Positions 45,884-57,912 of a stretch of DNA of 64,000 bases are shown here, piece by piece (position 1 is the first letter of the stretch; every line of letters begins with the position of its first letter). The notes under the pieces were generated by a model. That model saw nothing but the letters and a program-made list of their open reading frames with translations. It was not told the origin of the DNA and ran no database searches. Source of the DNA: Epiperipatus broadwayi. Lineage: Eukaryota > Onychophora > Udeonychophora > Euonychophora > Peripatidae. The stretch is taken from the NCBI GenBank assembly GCA_028023455.1, contig JAQFVV010000030.1:1566501-1630500 (forward strand). The letters are read 5' to 3'. Both the position numbers and the translations under genes were made by a program.

Positions 45884-46425
45884 GAGTAGGCACTAGATAG
45901 GGATTTTATGCACAAGCCTTCTGGCATCCATTGATTACTCTGTTTGGCACAGGGTGGCACTACTGTATGGGGAGTTTTGCCTTTGTTTACAACAAATTAT
46001 GTGCTAGTATAGAGATGGTGATCATGTGATGTTTGATGAGTTAATTTGTGCGTGATCATTATATCAGTGTTATTAGTTAAATTAGATAAATACCAGTGTT
46101 CTAATATTAAAATCTACAAGAATATTTAAACTAGTTTAGAAATGTTAATTTAAAATGTGTGTGTGTTATATTAGTTAAAAAAATTATAAAGATGTTTAAA
46201 TTTAGTAAATTAATGTTAGTTAATAAATTGTCTTTAAAATTAAACTTTATCTGTCGGTCAATTCTTTTTATCAATTTTTTTACAAATCTTTTATCAATTC
46301 TTTCACCACTAATTATGTATAATCTATTAGTGATTACAAACATCTGAGCTAGTCGTGGATATTTAGGCATTGAGTTAGTGGCCATTGCTCAAAGCGTGTT
46401 ATTTATTTATTCTTGGATAATTAAC

Positions 46426-46434
46426 TGGCGCCCA
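46426..46434 (+). promoter_or_regulatory. Primer-binding-site-like motif after LTR copy 2
   Basis: TGGCGCCCA matches the complement of the 3' end of tRNA-Lys used as primer by many LTR retroelements. It sits immediately downstream of the LTR-like block. The match stops after nine bases. Copy 1 has TGGCACCCT at the equivalent place (14950-14958). Confidence 0.5.
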
Positions 46435-46639
46435 TGTTTATACACAAACAAAAAAAAAAGTGCTTTGAACTCTGGTGTTGAATTCAACAGTCGAGAAGTG
46501 ATGTCCTGGAAATGTAACGCTAGTTATATATTTTATAGGTATCGTTTGGGCATACATACTCTCTGAGTATGTTCTTCTCTGCCTAAGAGGCTGGTGTTTC
46601 GATAGACACATTCGAAAACGGTACAATATATATATTATG

Positions 46640-46685
46640 TTGCAGTGGATTGATAATGGTTGATGATGATGATAATGATGATTAC
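46640..46685 (+). mobile_element. RTE-type LINE 3' tail
   Basis: TGCAGTGGATTGATAATGG followed by TGATGATGATGATAATGATGA matches the 3' end of the RTE copy at 48780-49179 (CTGCAGTGAATTAATAATGG then TGATGATGATGATGA). Only the very end of the element is present. It marks a heavily 5'-truncated insertion. Confidence 0.65.
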
Positions 46686-46689
46686 TTAA

Positions 46690-48779
46690 TAACTCTACAA
46701 ATATTGTTCCAATCATCTTAGTATACACTTTTTCTTTTCAGAGATTGAAAATATATTGTTCCAATCATCTTAGTATACATTTTTTTTTACCAGAGATTGA
46801 AAATATTTTCAATAGCTAAATTTTTTTTTATGGAAGCATAACATTTATTTGATAAATTATTCTTGGCCAATTAACAATTATCTGACAAATTATTCTTGGC
46901 CAATATCATACTCTTTCCTATATCAAAACTGTCGCTGATACAATCAATAAATTACTATTAGTTGGGTTCTTTCTTTCCTACTGATCAAAAACATGGTGAT
47001 ATTTTTGTAAATCTAAAAACTTAATCCTTTAGAACATCAAAGTTTTTGTAAAATTCCATGTTTTTCATGCTCAAAAACCTAAATGAGTCAATTAAATAGA
47101 TTAATTAATATAAATAATTAGGGAACATAAAAGCATAAACCCAATAACTATATTGTTTTTTAGATTGCATTTTATGAAAAGTTGTCACATGCACTGATTT
47201 TAATAACATTAAAATACTGGTTAGATTAGAAAAACATGATCTAAGAACTATGAGTGTATGTTGCAATTCTGAAAAAATCATCTGCAATCCAATCTTCTGG
47301 AGGCCTATTATTTTATCATCTTTTTCTTTTTTCCTCTAGCAACATTTTACAAAAATCAGTCGCCATTAACAAAATAAAAAAGAACATACAAATTTTTAAA
47401 AAATCTTTTTCTGATTATGATTGGACAACTAACTGATAAACTGTTTAATAAAAAGACTTTCATTCATACATAGTCTTGATATCACATGAGACATAAGTTT
47501 TTTAGGACATCATAGCATTGATGAAAATGATTGAGATTTCATTAAAATATTGGCAGCCTATATATATATATATAGAGGGTTTTTCTATATATGTAGATTT
47601 TTTGGACTGCTGAAGGTAGGAATTTCTAAATGTGGAAGACTGATATGTAATTGTTTTCCAAAATGTCTTTCATTTCATATATATATATTGTAAGAGTATG
47701 GTCCCAATCTATTATAAACAAAGAGGGTCTGAAACAAACCATACTTAATTAAAGGAATGACGAACCTATTAACACTTTTTATTGAATAAAAACAAATTAT
47801 AATATTAATTATATTATAAGTAGATTGTGACATCGTCTTTTGTTTTTATTTTCTTTTTATTGTATTAAATCTACGGACTACAAAATTAGAGTAATTGATA
47901 CGTAATTTACCAAATTGCTGAATTTAGTATAAAAGAGCTACAAAAGAAAATGGGATCTCAACGTAAGTTATTACACTATTAATTTTTTTTTAAAAAAAGA
48001 TTAAACGAAATTAAATCACGTAAACAATGGAAATACATCACAGACTGGATATAGTGTGAAAAGAGATGGTAAAATAATTTTTTTTTAAAGTTATCAACAC
48101 GCATTAAAATAATGATTAAAAAAAAATAATGTTCAATTTGTGATTTGATAATTTTATGAAAGAACGAATTATCTCTGAAAGCTATTGGAAATGATTAGAG
48201 GAAAAAAAGTTTATAAAGGTCAAAGGAATAAGATATTTTCATAGAAAAGACTTATGTTTATAGTTCCAGGGGAATAACTCATGTAAAATTTTATTATTCA
48301 GCGACACGAAGCTCATAAGAAGAATTATTAACTTGCCATAGAAACAACTATAAAAAAACCCCCACATACCTTCTAATATATATCAGAACTTAAAGCTGCA
48401 ACTGCATTGTGCTGACATGTCTTAGCACAGTGCTGGAGTGTCAGGTCCATTCTGGGGTTGACTTTTAGCTAAGGAAAAGGAGATGAATATCACCAAATGA
48501 AGAGAAATGTTGTCCTCAGTAAGGAACTTGAGTGCTTAAATGCCACATAACTGTCTTAAAAATTGACCGTGCTACTATGTATTTATTTTTATAAGAATTT
48601 CTTTATTCGTGAATTCAATATTTATGTTTTTTATTTCCAACAATAGAATCCTCTTATAGGTATTCTTCATAATAAAAATAAACTTACTATAAATGCAAAA
48701 TCCAAGTAATTTAAATGTTAACCACACCAATTCATCTAGCTTTTTGTTTAAAAATCAGTGAAATATTATTTCTTCTGAT
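46690..48779. other. AT-rich intergenic DNA
   Basis: No coding signal or known repeat recognised. A 60-bp segment containing TTGTTCCAATCATCTTAGTA is repeated in tandem near 46704 and 46758. Confidence 0.45.
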
Positions 48780-49179
48780 TTACTCTTTACTAATAGAAGA
48801 GCAATACAGATAATTCAGACCACTCAAAGAAGTATGGTGAGATGCATGTTTGGAGTAACAAGAAGAGATCGAAAACCCAATATGTGGGTAAGAGAACAAA
48901 CAGGTGTTACTGACCTCATTGAAAAAATTAAAAGTCTGAAGTGGACTTGGGTCGGATGTATTGCTAGAAGAGATGATAATAGCTGGACAATTGAAATCGT
49001 AAACTGGATTCCAAGAGATTGTAAAAGACCCAGAAAGAGACCACATGTGAGATGGATAGATGAAATGAGAAAGTGTGCAGGGGTGATGTGGAGAAGAGAA
49101 GCTAAAGATTGGAGATGGATTGAACTTGGAGAGATCTTCATCCTGCAGTGAATTAATAATGGTTGATGATGATGATGAA
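48780..49179 (+). pseudogene. RTE-type LINE, C-terminal end of reverse transcriptase and 3' tail
   Basis: The plus frame from about 48790 (open from 48834 to 49151) reads RRAIQIIQTTQRSMVRCMFG, then VTRRDRKPNMWVREQTGV and later RKRPHVRWIDEMRKCAGVMW. This is the characteristic C-terminal end of RTE reverse transcriptases, ending close to the family's usual stop at 49151. A short 3' end with TGATGATGATGATGA follows at 49163-49178, the triplet tail typical of RTE. It is truncated at the 5' side but this part has no internal stop. It is the best-preserved RTE piece here. Confidence 0.85.
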
Positions 49180-49924
49180 TGTTTATTGGCATAGTTCATA
49201 TAGACATAAAATCAATTTTCTTTAAAAAATTATTAATTTTTCACCTCTCACATTATTCTCAACTCTTATTTATCTATTCATTGCTTTATTGAGCAACATT
49301 ATGCAATTTTTTCTCATTAGTTTTAAAATGTGTTCTTATGCAATGCTTTGCCTCATTTTGATTGATTAGTATGAAAACCAATATAGTTAAATCCACGACT
49401 TTCTAACATATCCATATTAACCAGTAGCAATGATTTCTATCTTCCTCAAAAGCATAAAATATTACTAGAAATAGATTTTAAAACAAAATTCCAAAAGTTA
49501 GTTAAGAGAATTCTGACATTCAAAAGTCTTAAATCTGGTTGGTGAAGAAGGGTGTGTGGCATTACTATACAATTTACAAAATCTTTTAGAATTATTTTTT
49601 TTATAACTGTTACCAATTTACAAAAGTATCTTTTTCACATGCATCTTAAATATTTTGTATAATAGCTAAACAATGTAGTTTTGGCTATGGAGGAATTTCT
49701 CAATCCTCAACAGGAATGGAGACTTTATAAATATAAGAGTGGCCATCTTATTTTTAATCTAAATTCTTAATTATATAAGCCAATCTAAAGCATCTTGATT
49801 TTAGAGCATGAAGATGTTAAAATGTTACTCTATTCACCTTTTAAATCCACTATTTCCTTTCACAAATTAACTTATGCAAAATCTTGCGATTTATAAATGA
49901 GTTAATATTAAGATCTTTTTTAAT
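49180..49924. other. AT-rich intergenic DNA
   Basis: Nothing recognised between the RTE end and the P3 element. Confidence 0.45.
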
Positions 49925-50335
49925 GGAAATATGAGGTTTGATGATGGAATGCCTGAACCCCTTGCTTAAGCCAATTTTGTTGTCATGCCCATATTGACTT
50001 TTAAGTCATTTGACCCATATATATATACAACCTTATCCATCAGATTTGCAATGATATAGATGGATGAACAGTTAGAAGGTGGAATAGACTAAAACCTGTC
50101 CATTAAATTTTGAAGATTTTCTATCTTAATATAAAGCAAGCACTGATTATATATATTTGTGTGTGGAAGATGATAATCTGGACCAAGTGATCAATGCTGG
50201 TTTTGTATGAAATAGGTATATTGGAGATCATTTATGTTTTCACATATGTATGGTCATGAGTGTTAGTTGTAGGAGATAGAGTGGATAGCTGAAGAGAGCT
50301 GTGTTCAAATCCAGTATATTACATATAAACTCCAA
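49925..50335 (+). mobile_element. Family P hammerhead retroposon, decayed monomer (P3)
   Basis: Shares with other P copies GAAGATGATAATCTGGACCAA, GCTGGTTTTGTATGAAATA, and the middle block CCTGTCCATTAAATTTTGAAG. The hammerhead at about 50169-50230 keeps GAAA but the core reads GUGAUCA, so it is dead. No target duplication found. Boundaries are approximate. Confidence 0.6.
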
Positions 50336-50554
50336 GTATATAAATTATACTCGCACACAATTTTACACGTTTAAAAAACAATCCACTTACTGCACTTTTT
50401 ATCAGCCAGTGGTAGAAATAAAATCCTTAGCAACTTAATTTGAAAAAAAAAAAGCCAATTTAAATATTTTAGTAGTTTTATAAGTAGAAAAATGGACTTA
50501 AACGTTCAGCTGCAGTATAGAGTTGAATATGATTCAATTTTAATAATTTCAAAG

Positions 50555-50950
50555 ATAGGCTGGTTCACCATATTAAAATAACATCTGCAACTACAGCTGT
50601 TATTTTATCTAATTTATTCTATGGATGGGATACTTGGACACTCTGTGGCCTTAAAAATGCTTCTTTTAAGGATGCTTCATGAAATTTTAAAATACAAATT
50701 GTAAAACCAATCAATATATTTCTCTCAACTTGTCGGATGAGATACTATGGAATTTACAATTAACAAATCACACATTTTTATTGGATTGGACATGTGAAAT
50801 GAATGAACAATAGACATTCTCCAAAAAGGTATTTTATGATGAGCATACTTTTCCTGGGAGAGATAGACTCTATGTTATAAGGATAATTTCAAAAACTTTT
50901 TAAAGAAGTGGAACGTTGAGTGTTTTTATTGGAAAGATGTGGTAGAAAAT
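50555..50950 (+). pseudogene. Decayed LINE reverse-transcriptase C-terminal fragment
   Basis: With stops tolerated the plus frame reads LFYGWDTWTL, later RYYGIYN and THFYWIGHVK, then HSPKKVFYDE and GRDRLYV. These correspond to the blocks LLYGCETWTL and RWTGHV that end several animal LINE reverse transcriptases (RTE/CR1-like). It is a different subfamily from 48780-49179 and far more mutated. Confidence 0.55.
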
Positions 50951-52688
50951 GGAATATATTTGGGAACTAAATTAAACATGGTGTTGGTTTCAAAAAGAAA
51001 AGTTTTCTGATGAAAGCATAAAAATAAATACAAAAATGGACTAGCAATTCTATACATAATGTATTTATCACAAATCTCATCCCTAGAATATTTTTAAAAC
51101 TTTTTTCTCATGGAGTTGGAATAACAATTCTACTTTGTAAATGGTTGCTGCTGTTGTTGGTGATATATTCAAGTTATCTTCTTGAAGACAGATTCTGAAA
51201 TAAAGATAAAAGACCTATAAGAGCAAACTATTGACAAACTTGGCAACCGATGATTGCTTCCTATCTACTTAAGATAATTTATTTTAGCAAGTGATAATTA
51301 TATCTACACTATAATCTTTATGAAGTCTGATGTTTAGGATGTCATTATAAGATCATATGTGAAAAATTGTAAATGCAGATAAAAGTAAATTGTGAGCTCA
51401 GTAGGACATCTGACTCACCAGTGGTGATAAATCTATTACAATCATATTGTAAATTTCTGTTGTGTGGGTTCTAGTTAATGTCCCAAAAATGAACTCATGT
51501 ATTCCCATTGTTATATATTTAATAATTAGTGCTTATTTATAGGCTTATTAAAATTCTTAGAATTTATATATACATGTTGGGACACTTTCATCTCATTATA
51601 ATACAATTTAATAATATCAAATTAAGTTATTACATTTTCATTTACCATTGTCAAACTCCCTCCACTCACAACTTTGATGCCATCCATTTCAGATAAATAC
51701 ACTAATGATTATTACTAATCATTTTCATTAGCATCAACTGTTGTAAAAATATTTTATTAGATTGTATAAATTTTATTTTTTTATTTTTCTTTAACTAAAG
51801 AAATTTTATTAAACTTTGATTTTAAAATATGCCAATAATTGTAATCACAAAACACTCTAATTAAAAATTAATTTTGAAATCTTTTAATTGTATTTTATTT
51901 ATTTTGAAAGAATTAAAAGCTAAAATTAATTGAGGATGGGAAAGACTTGTTTTGAAAAAGGAAAAATCTCTGTTAGTGTAAAAATTATTTGGATAGTTAT
52001 TTCAAAAACAACTTTATTGGAATTATTCATGTTACATGAGTTAAGTAAGTCAAAGAATCCAGGTAATCTTGGCACCTTAAGCTGGCATTGTAGTGCTAGG
52101 TAGCTGCATCATGGCATAAGTGTGAGTGTTTTGAAATTTCTCAAGGTGAGTGTTCATGTGCTTGGGAAGGAGACATTTGTCCAGGTGTCTCTGAAAAGCC
52201 ATTCAGGAGCTAACAATTTATTTCTTTGTTTTATCTTGGAAAGTAGCTCAAGGAAGGTCTGGCAGGCATTGAGGTTTCCTTGCATGAAAATAAGACGGAT
52301 TGTAAAGGTGAGAAGATGGACAATCTGATGAGGGAGACAGTGCTGTTTTTGATGGCATGCTTAATGGATAATATATTTTGTGTGTTGGTTGTGTTCCCTT
52401 CATAGATAAGGTACCGAAGCTGACTCAGCATCAACTATTTGGATAGTTTAATGAATTTTTTGAATTTGTTTAAAATATATCAATTTGTTTGTTTTTTTAA
52501 AGCAAGTCTATTTATCTTAATTTTTGTTTTGAAAGTTGTTGCCCAACAACAGAATGTCAAGCTATAATAGGTCCATTTGAAAGATGAAATGTTTGGCTTT
52601 TAATTCACTTCACTAGTGAGCATTAGTTGTGAGTATTTAGTATTGGCAATGACAGCAGCATTTGCAGATCATCAGTCAAAGGCACAAA
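50951..52688. other. Intergenic DNA
   Basis: No coding domain recognised. ORF 52122-52328 has no motif. Confidence 0.4.
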
Positions 52689-52704
52689 TTTAATCACCCT
52701 ATTA

Positions 52705-52850
52705 AACAAGCAAAACTCTCCATACAGTAGTGACACCCTGTGTCAACTAGAGTAATCAATGGATGCCAGAAGGCCTGTGCATAAAATCCCCATCTAGTGC
52801 CTACTCATCCAATACCCACAGCTAGCATAAAAGATGGTGATCATGTGATG
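52705..52850 (-). mobile_element. Short family A element with 16-bp target duplication (A8)
   Basis: TTTAATCACCCTATTA occurs at 52689-52704 and 52851-52866, enclosing only 146 bp. The left 110 bp are the minus-oriented A terminus through CTACTCATCCAATA. The right 35 bp are the plus-oriented end, CTAGCATAAAAGATGGTGATCATGTGATG. The hammerhead is deleted. It shows that the two termini alone can be found as a complete insertion. Confidence 0.85.
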
Positions 52851-52866
52851 TTTAATCACCCTATTA

Positions 52867-53610
52867 TCTGAATTCTTTCAATAGCAATTGCCTAAGAATC
52901 TTATGGATTATCTGAAGAATGAATCTTATAGGTGACCAAAGGCTATCATTTATTAAACTTTAGCTCTGATAAAACCTCAAGTTGTATAAAAATTTACTAG
53001 AAAACTTATCTCAAATATAAAATGCAAATTTCATAAAAACCCTACTGAAATTTATATTTCAAGGACAAATAAAGTTGCTTAAGATTAAATAACTCAAAAA
53101 TTCAATAAATTTATATTTCCTATACTGCTTAAATTCAATTCATGTAAATTTAAATCACCTTAACCACAATAGAACTGTTTTCACATAAAATGTAACATAA
53201 ATTAGCAAAGTATCAAAATCTTTATTAATTAAGGAAATGTAATATGATAAAGAGAATTCCAAAACAAGGAAAAACTTCCATAAAATTTTAAATGTTAAAT
53301 ATATACAGCGTTTTTTCTTTTATAGCAAAATTCTAAATAAAAATTTCAGTTCCATTTGTTTAATTTATCTATATTTTAATAACGTATATTTGTGAATTAT
53401 ATGTATTCGATATTTATGATCTTGTCAATTATATTTTAAACAAGGCACAAAAATGTTTTAAATCAAGACAGTTTTCTATTGCATACTGAAACAAAAATAA
53501 TTTAATAATTTAGATATTAATAATAATAATAATAATAAAATATTTGAATTCAAAAATTGGAAATGTTGTACACCTGGAAATGTATTGTATAAGTCGTTTA
53601 TGTATATAAT
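52867..53610. other. AT-rich intergenic DNA with (TAA)n at 53517-53539
   Basis: No coding signal. A short TAA microsatellite is the only repeat. Confidence 0.5.
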
Positions 53611-53628
53611 TATTCATGTTAAAACCCT

Positions 53629-54372
53629 AAACATCACATGATCACCATTTCTTATGCTTGCTCATAACTGTTATTAAAACAGGCAAAACTCTCCATACAG
53701 TATTGCCACTCAGTGCAAGCCAGAATAATCAATGGATGCCAGAAGTCTTGTCCCCATTTAGTGCCTACTCATCCAATATCCCCAGACTAGTTTTTGGCTT
53801 GTGGCCTTCGTCAGTGAAGAGCCTTGGATCTGGGAGCACTAGACAGGCACTAGAATAAGCACAGATAGGGATTTTATGCATAACTCTTCTGGCATCCATT
53901 GATTACTCTGGCTTGTACTGAGTGGCACTACTGTATAGAGAGTTTTTCCTGTTTTAATAACAGTTATGAGCAAGCATAAGATATGGTGATCATGTGATGT
54001 TTAGTGGTTTAACACCAATCCTGCCTAATAAGATAGTGATGGCTATGGACTGAGTTCAGACCTATATGACTATATAAATTAATGAGCTTGGATTAAAAAT
54101 ATTATTGTGCTTTCAATTTAAGACTCATAGCTTTGTAGTTAAGTGGAGATAAAAGGTGGCTGCTTGAGGGTTGCATTAGATCCTAATATCTAGGTGCAGT
54201 GCTTTCAGATCCAAGGCTCCTCACTGACAACGGACACAAGCCAGAAACTAGTCTGGCAATATTGGATAAGTAGGCATTAGATAGGGATTTATGCACAAGC
54301 CTTCTGTCATCCATTGATTACTCTGGCTTGCACTGGAAGGCACTACTGTATAGAGAGTTTTGCCTGTTTTTT
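53629..54372. mobile_element. Family A hammerhead retroposon, inverted then direct tandem units (A9)
   Basis: Starts minus (AACATCACATGATCACC to about 53840), turns plus for a partial unit (about 53860-54000), and runs directly into a full plus unit (54001-54372). The plus-to-plus junction reads GATGTTTAGTGGTTTAACACC, so one unit's tail abuts the next unit's head as in a tandem multimer. Flanks TATTCATGTT (53611-53620) and TATTCGTGTT (54377-54386) suggest a diverged target duplication. Hammerheads: minus about 53784-53830 has CUGACGA but AAAA for GAAA; plus about 54212-54262 has CUGACAA. Confidence 0.78.
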
Positions 54373-54599
54373 TAACTATTCGTGTTCTAACAAATATATT
54401 TGCAAAATTCAAGTGTATTTTTATTATCATAAATTTGAACCATAAAATCAATGCTGAATCTCTCCCAAGATTTTACATCTTTCCATTCAAAGTCTAATTT
54501 TATTCATTAATATATATTATGTTTAATATGCTATAAAAGTTACTGTCAGCAGTTTATAATTAGCTAACAATCTAAAATGTTTCTCTTTCCTTCATATAA

Positions 54600-56150
54600 T
54601 ATTATATATTATAGGCTTTATTTTAAATCAAATTCTTATGTATCTTTCCATGCCTATTAACATTTTAGCTGACTTAATATTTGTCTTTTTTTCTGTAATC
54701 TATTTAATCTTGAATCCTTCACTCTATCTTCTCATGAATTATGCTCTCTAATAAATTATATTCACTTACCAATTTCTTTTTATCCAAAAATTTTATTTCA
54801 ACTTCAGAGTATTTTTCCCATGTTCCTTCTATCTCTACATTTTCCCCACTGCTTTTAATAGTGTAACTGCTTTATCTTTTTTCTCTTCTCCATATATTTT
54901 CAAAATGTTTTGTAACCATCCCTTCACCACTCTTTTGATTTCCTCACTTAACTTATTTTTAAATTCATTTTCTGTCTACATTCTAGTATAGTGGTTTCTT
55001 TTTTTTAGTAACTGTCTTATGCAATCTTTATCACCTCCTTCCCTATTTATTTATTGAGAGATTTTTTATACTGCTTGCATGCTATTTCTTTTCTTGTACA
55101 CTTTCTAATATATGTATATATACATTTGTGTAAACACTCATTTGTAAGTTTTATCCTATCGATTCACATTTTATAAAATTTAAATTCATCATGTTTCATA
55201 ATTCTATCCAAAATAAAATATGTTTGGTTTGATTATTTTTCATCCATCTCTATAAATTTTTCTACGAGTTTCTATTCATTCATTTTTATCAATGTAAAAG
55301 TATGATGACTATTATATCACATTTCTCTTTTTATCACCCTTCAATATTCTTCATATATATATATTAGTATTTTTTACCTAACAACTTATAATCAACAGTG
55401 CAAATTCAAATTCTGAATTGAACGTATATGTAGATTTTCCACCATATAGATTATTCAGATTTCCAAGTTTCGTTCCATCTTTTTCAATACAGATATTCTA
55501 TACTCTATAAAAGTGTGTTAATATGACCATTAACTTCATCTACAGTCAGTATTTTACAATTAATTTTACTGTGTTTATATTTTTTATATAACAAATAGTC
55601 CTAAATAATCTTAGTTCATTCTCTCATATCTTCTCTATTCTCCATACCTAAATATACTATGCCACATGTCTGTTTCTTTTGATCCAACTTCAACCTAATC
55701 CCCACACATCTTTTATGGATTCTTTTTAAAATATGCACTTTAGTTATAATTCACATCTTTTTTAACATTAGCCCATCTATTTATCCTATTTCATTCGCTT
55801 TTCTGAATATTCTATACTTCTTCATCTGTCAAATGTATTTTATTCTGCTAACAAATATATTTCCCCCCCTATAAAATTCTCATCCAACTATTTTTGCTTA
55901 TTCATATCATTTCTACCTAGTATATTTACAAAACGTGGTTTTATACTAACATCCTTGACTCTTTTCTTAAATATTTTTGTTTTATAACTACTCCTAAATA
56001 TTTGCTGTAAAAAATTAATTTCTATTCTAGCACCATTCACCACTATTTATTTTCTTACATTTATTTCCTTAAATAAACTTTCTTTGCTTTCATTACCTCC
56101 AATATTCCATTTTAGTTCTAATCTCTATATATTGTAACCCTCATGTCTGA
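54600..56150 (-). pseudogene. Probable decayed LINE (same type as 21.7-22.9 kb)
   Basis: The plus strand is unusually pyrimidine-rich, as in the minus-strand LINE at 21660-22900. A few short peptide stretches on minus are compatible with that family, for example around 55680-55740 (ILKRIHKRCVGIRLKL against the post-YADD region). No catalytic motif is readable. This could instead be unrelated sequence of biased composition. Confidence 0.3.
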
Positions 56151-57764
56151 ATTTACAGGCATAGCTTTTATGATAATATTTTTAATATTTGTCTTTATTA
56201 TGTATAACAAAATATTAAAAGATAAAGATATAAAATAAATTTTAATGTGGCTTTAAAATGTTAAAAAATAAGTGCAAAGATAAAATATGTTATTTTATTC
56301 TTTTAAAATAAAGAATATTGTTCCTTTTTGAAAGAAAAACGTTGCTATGGGAACTAACAGAAGCTTTCTAAATCATTTGCTTTCCAAGAAACGGTGGGAA
56401 AATGGTATCACTTGATGTTCGTGTTTTTTATGGTAAAGAAATCAAAAATTTTGTAAGGATTTTTGTTAATATTTTGTATTTTATGGATTAGAAAACCCTC
56501 CAGGATACTTTCCCTGATCTTTCCAGGATTGTATCTTAGTATGGAGCTGTTGACAAAGAAATGCTTTAAAATTTAACATTGAATCTGCCAATCTATTTAT
56601 CACTATTAAATGCTGAAGAAGTATTTGACATTTTCTTGCTAAAAAAAAGAAAAACTAGTCATCCAAAGTAATTATCCCCTAGAAATGTACTTCTATAAAT
56701 TAATCTTCAAATCTACATATTTTAAATGCTCTGAAAAAAATTGCAATAGAAACTTTCGCTCCTATGAAAACTGTCACAGAATGAATCAAAAGAGGTTAAA
56801 ATATTATATTGCCAGAAGATATTAGTTCCAGAAAACATTAAAATATAATGATTAATGGTCATGTTCTCATACTTACATATACAATATATATATAAGCTCA
56901 CAAAGACAAATAAATTAATCGAATTTTTGTAGCCAGGCTCAAAGAGTTATTGTAAGTTACAAAGATTTTTACCCTCTTGCATATGATTGCCATATAATTT
57001 TCTTAATTGTAAGTATGTAAATAAATTTATTTGTTATTATTATCATCATTATCAACTTATAATTCTATTCTTTAATTAAAGTTATTGTTGTTAATAATTT
57101 TGCTGTTTGCCATTCCTCATCTGAACCAAACTGATTATTTATTTTGTTAACATAATAAATTATCAGGTGAGGGAAGGTAACAATCAGGAATTATAATTGA
57201 ATCTACAAGGAAACTTGTTTTTAATGTGGATTCAATTTGATCATTGCTTGTGACTAGTACAGACTTGTCAATTAAAAATAATTTGCATATAGTCACTCCA
57301 CCATGTGTCTGGTCACCCTTTAGGTATTTTAAATTCCCCTATAAATTCCCCTAGACAAAAATTAATTTGCCAAATATTTTTATTTTATTTTAATCATAAT
57401 TAACTGAATTCATTACCAATTGTAAAGCAAATACCCTTATAATACATTTATCTATCTTCTATTTACATACTGACTGACCTGTCTACCTATTTATTTATCC
57501 ATCCATTTATCTATCTATATTAATAAAACAATTTCTTACAAATTAATTACAAGTAGCATAAAAACTACTTACTACTTTAATAGATATTGAATAAATTAAT
57601 TTTACAAACTGATTTAATTTTATAGTCAATTTAATTAAGAATTAACCAAAGCAAAAAAATGGTAAATTGATGGATTATATGTATATATAATATTTTCAGC
57701 TTTGCCTAAAGTGAATATTTATTTCCAATACTATATCAAAAAAATAATAATAGAAAACTTGTAT
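56151..57764. other. AT-rich intergenic DNA
   Basis: No feature recognised beyond short CTAT-like simple sequence near 57495-57520. Confidence 0.5.
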
Positions 57765-57912
57765 GAAAGTAGTGATTTGAACTCAGATTTTCACATGACT
57801 CTCAACCATCCATGGTATCTCGTACCGATGTGTGTGATCACGTGTATCAATGGTATGATATAGCATGGATGGTTGAGGGTCTTGTGAAAGTCTGAGTTTA
57901 AACCCCTATATA
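57765..57912. mobile_element. Family P termini as a short palindrome (P4)
   Basis: Arms of about 60 bp: GAACTCAGATTTTCACATGAC with CATCCATGGTATC, and their inverted copy ending GTGAAAGTCTGAGTTTAAAC. They match the outer part of P elements (GTCATGTAAAGGTCTGAGTTTGAA at 7.8 kb). The hammerhead is deleted, as in A8. Confidence 0.6.

Larger units (their letters stand above)
45327..46035. mobile_element. Family A hammerhead retroposon, 709-bp near-perfect palindrome (A7)
   Basis: Left arm (minus) 45327 to about 45700 and right arm (plus) about 45701-46035 are nearly identical, the best-preserved inverted dimer here. It is flanked by ATGAGTTAATATGT (45313-45326) and ATGAGTTAATTTGT (46036-46049), and the uninterrupted site is visible in LTR copy 1 near 14610. 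The left arm starts at AAACAAAGGCAAAACTC; the right arm ends GATCATGTGATGTTTG, with about 50 bp the left lacks. Next to the centre the left arm alone has a 76-bp tandem duplication (45549-45624 and 45625-45700). Both arms have intact hammerhead cores. Confidence 0.9.
44140..46425 (+). mobile_element. LTR-like block, copy 2, carrying a family A insertion
   Basis: It aligns with 13535-14949 throughout, before and after the 709-bp insertion at 45327-46035. TATATAAATA lies at 44786-44795 with an initiator-like CAGTTCAG about 30 bp downstream. The AATAAA signal is near 46222. The block ends with TTAAC directly before TGGCGCCCA at 46426-46434. Without the insertion it is about 1.6 kb, long for an LTR. 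Sequence after the primer-binding site is only about 200 bp of retroelement-like DNA before an RTE tail, so this is a fragment. Confidence 0.6.

Noticed and set aside
13535-46425. The two LTR-like blocks as the two ends of one 32-kb element
   Set aside because: Both are followed by a primer-binding-like site in the same direction, and the DNA between them lacks gag-pol, so they are separate copies.
48780-49199. Minus-strand ORFs of 139 and 122 codons
   Set aside because: They are antisense shadows of the RTE reverse-transcriptase C-terminal frame on plus.
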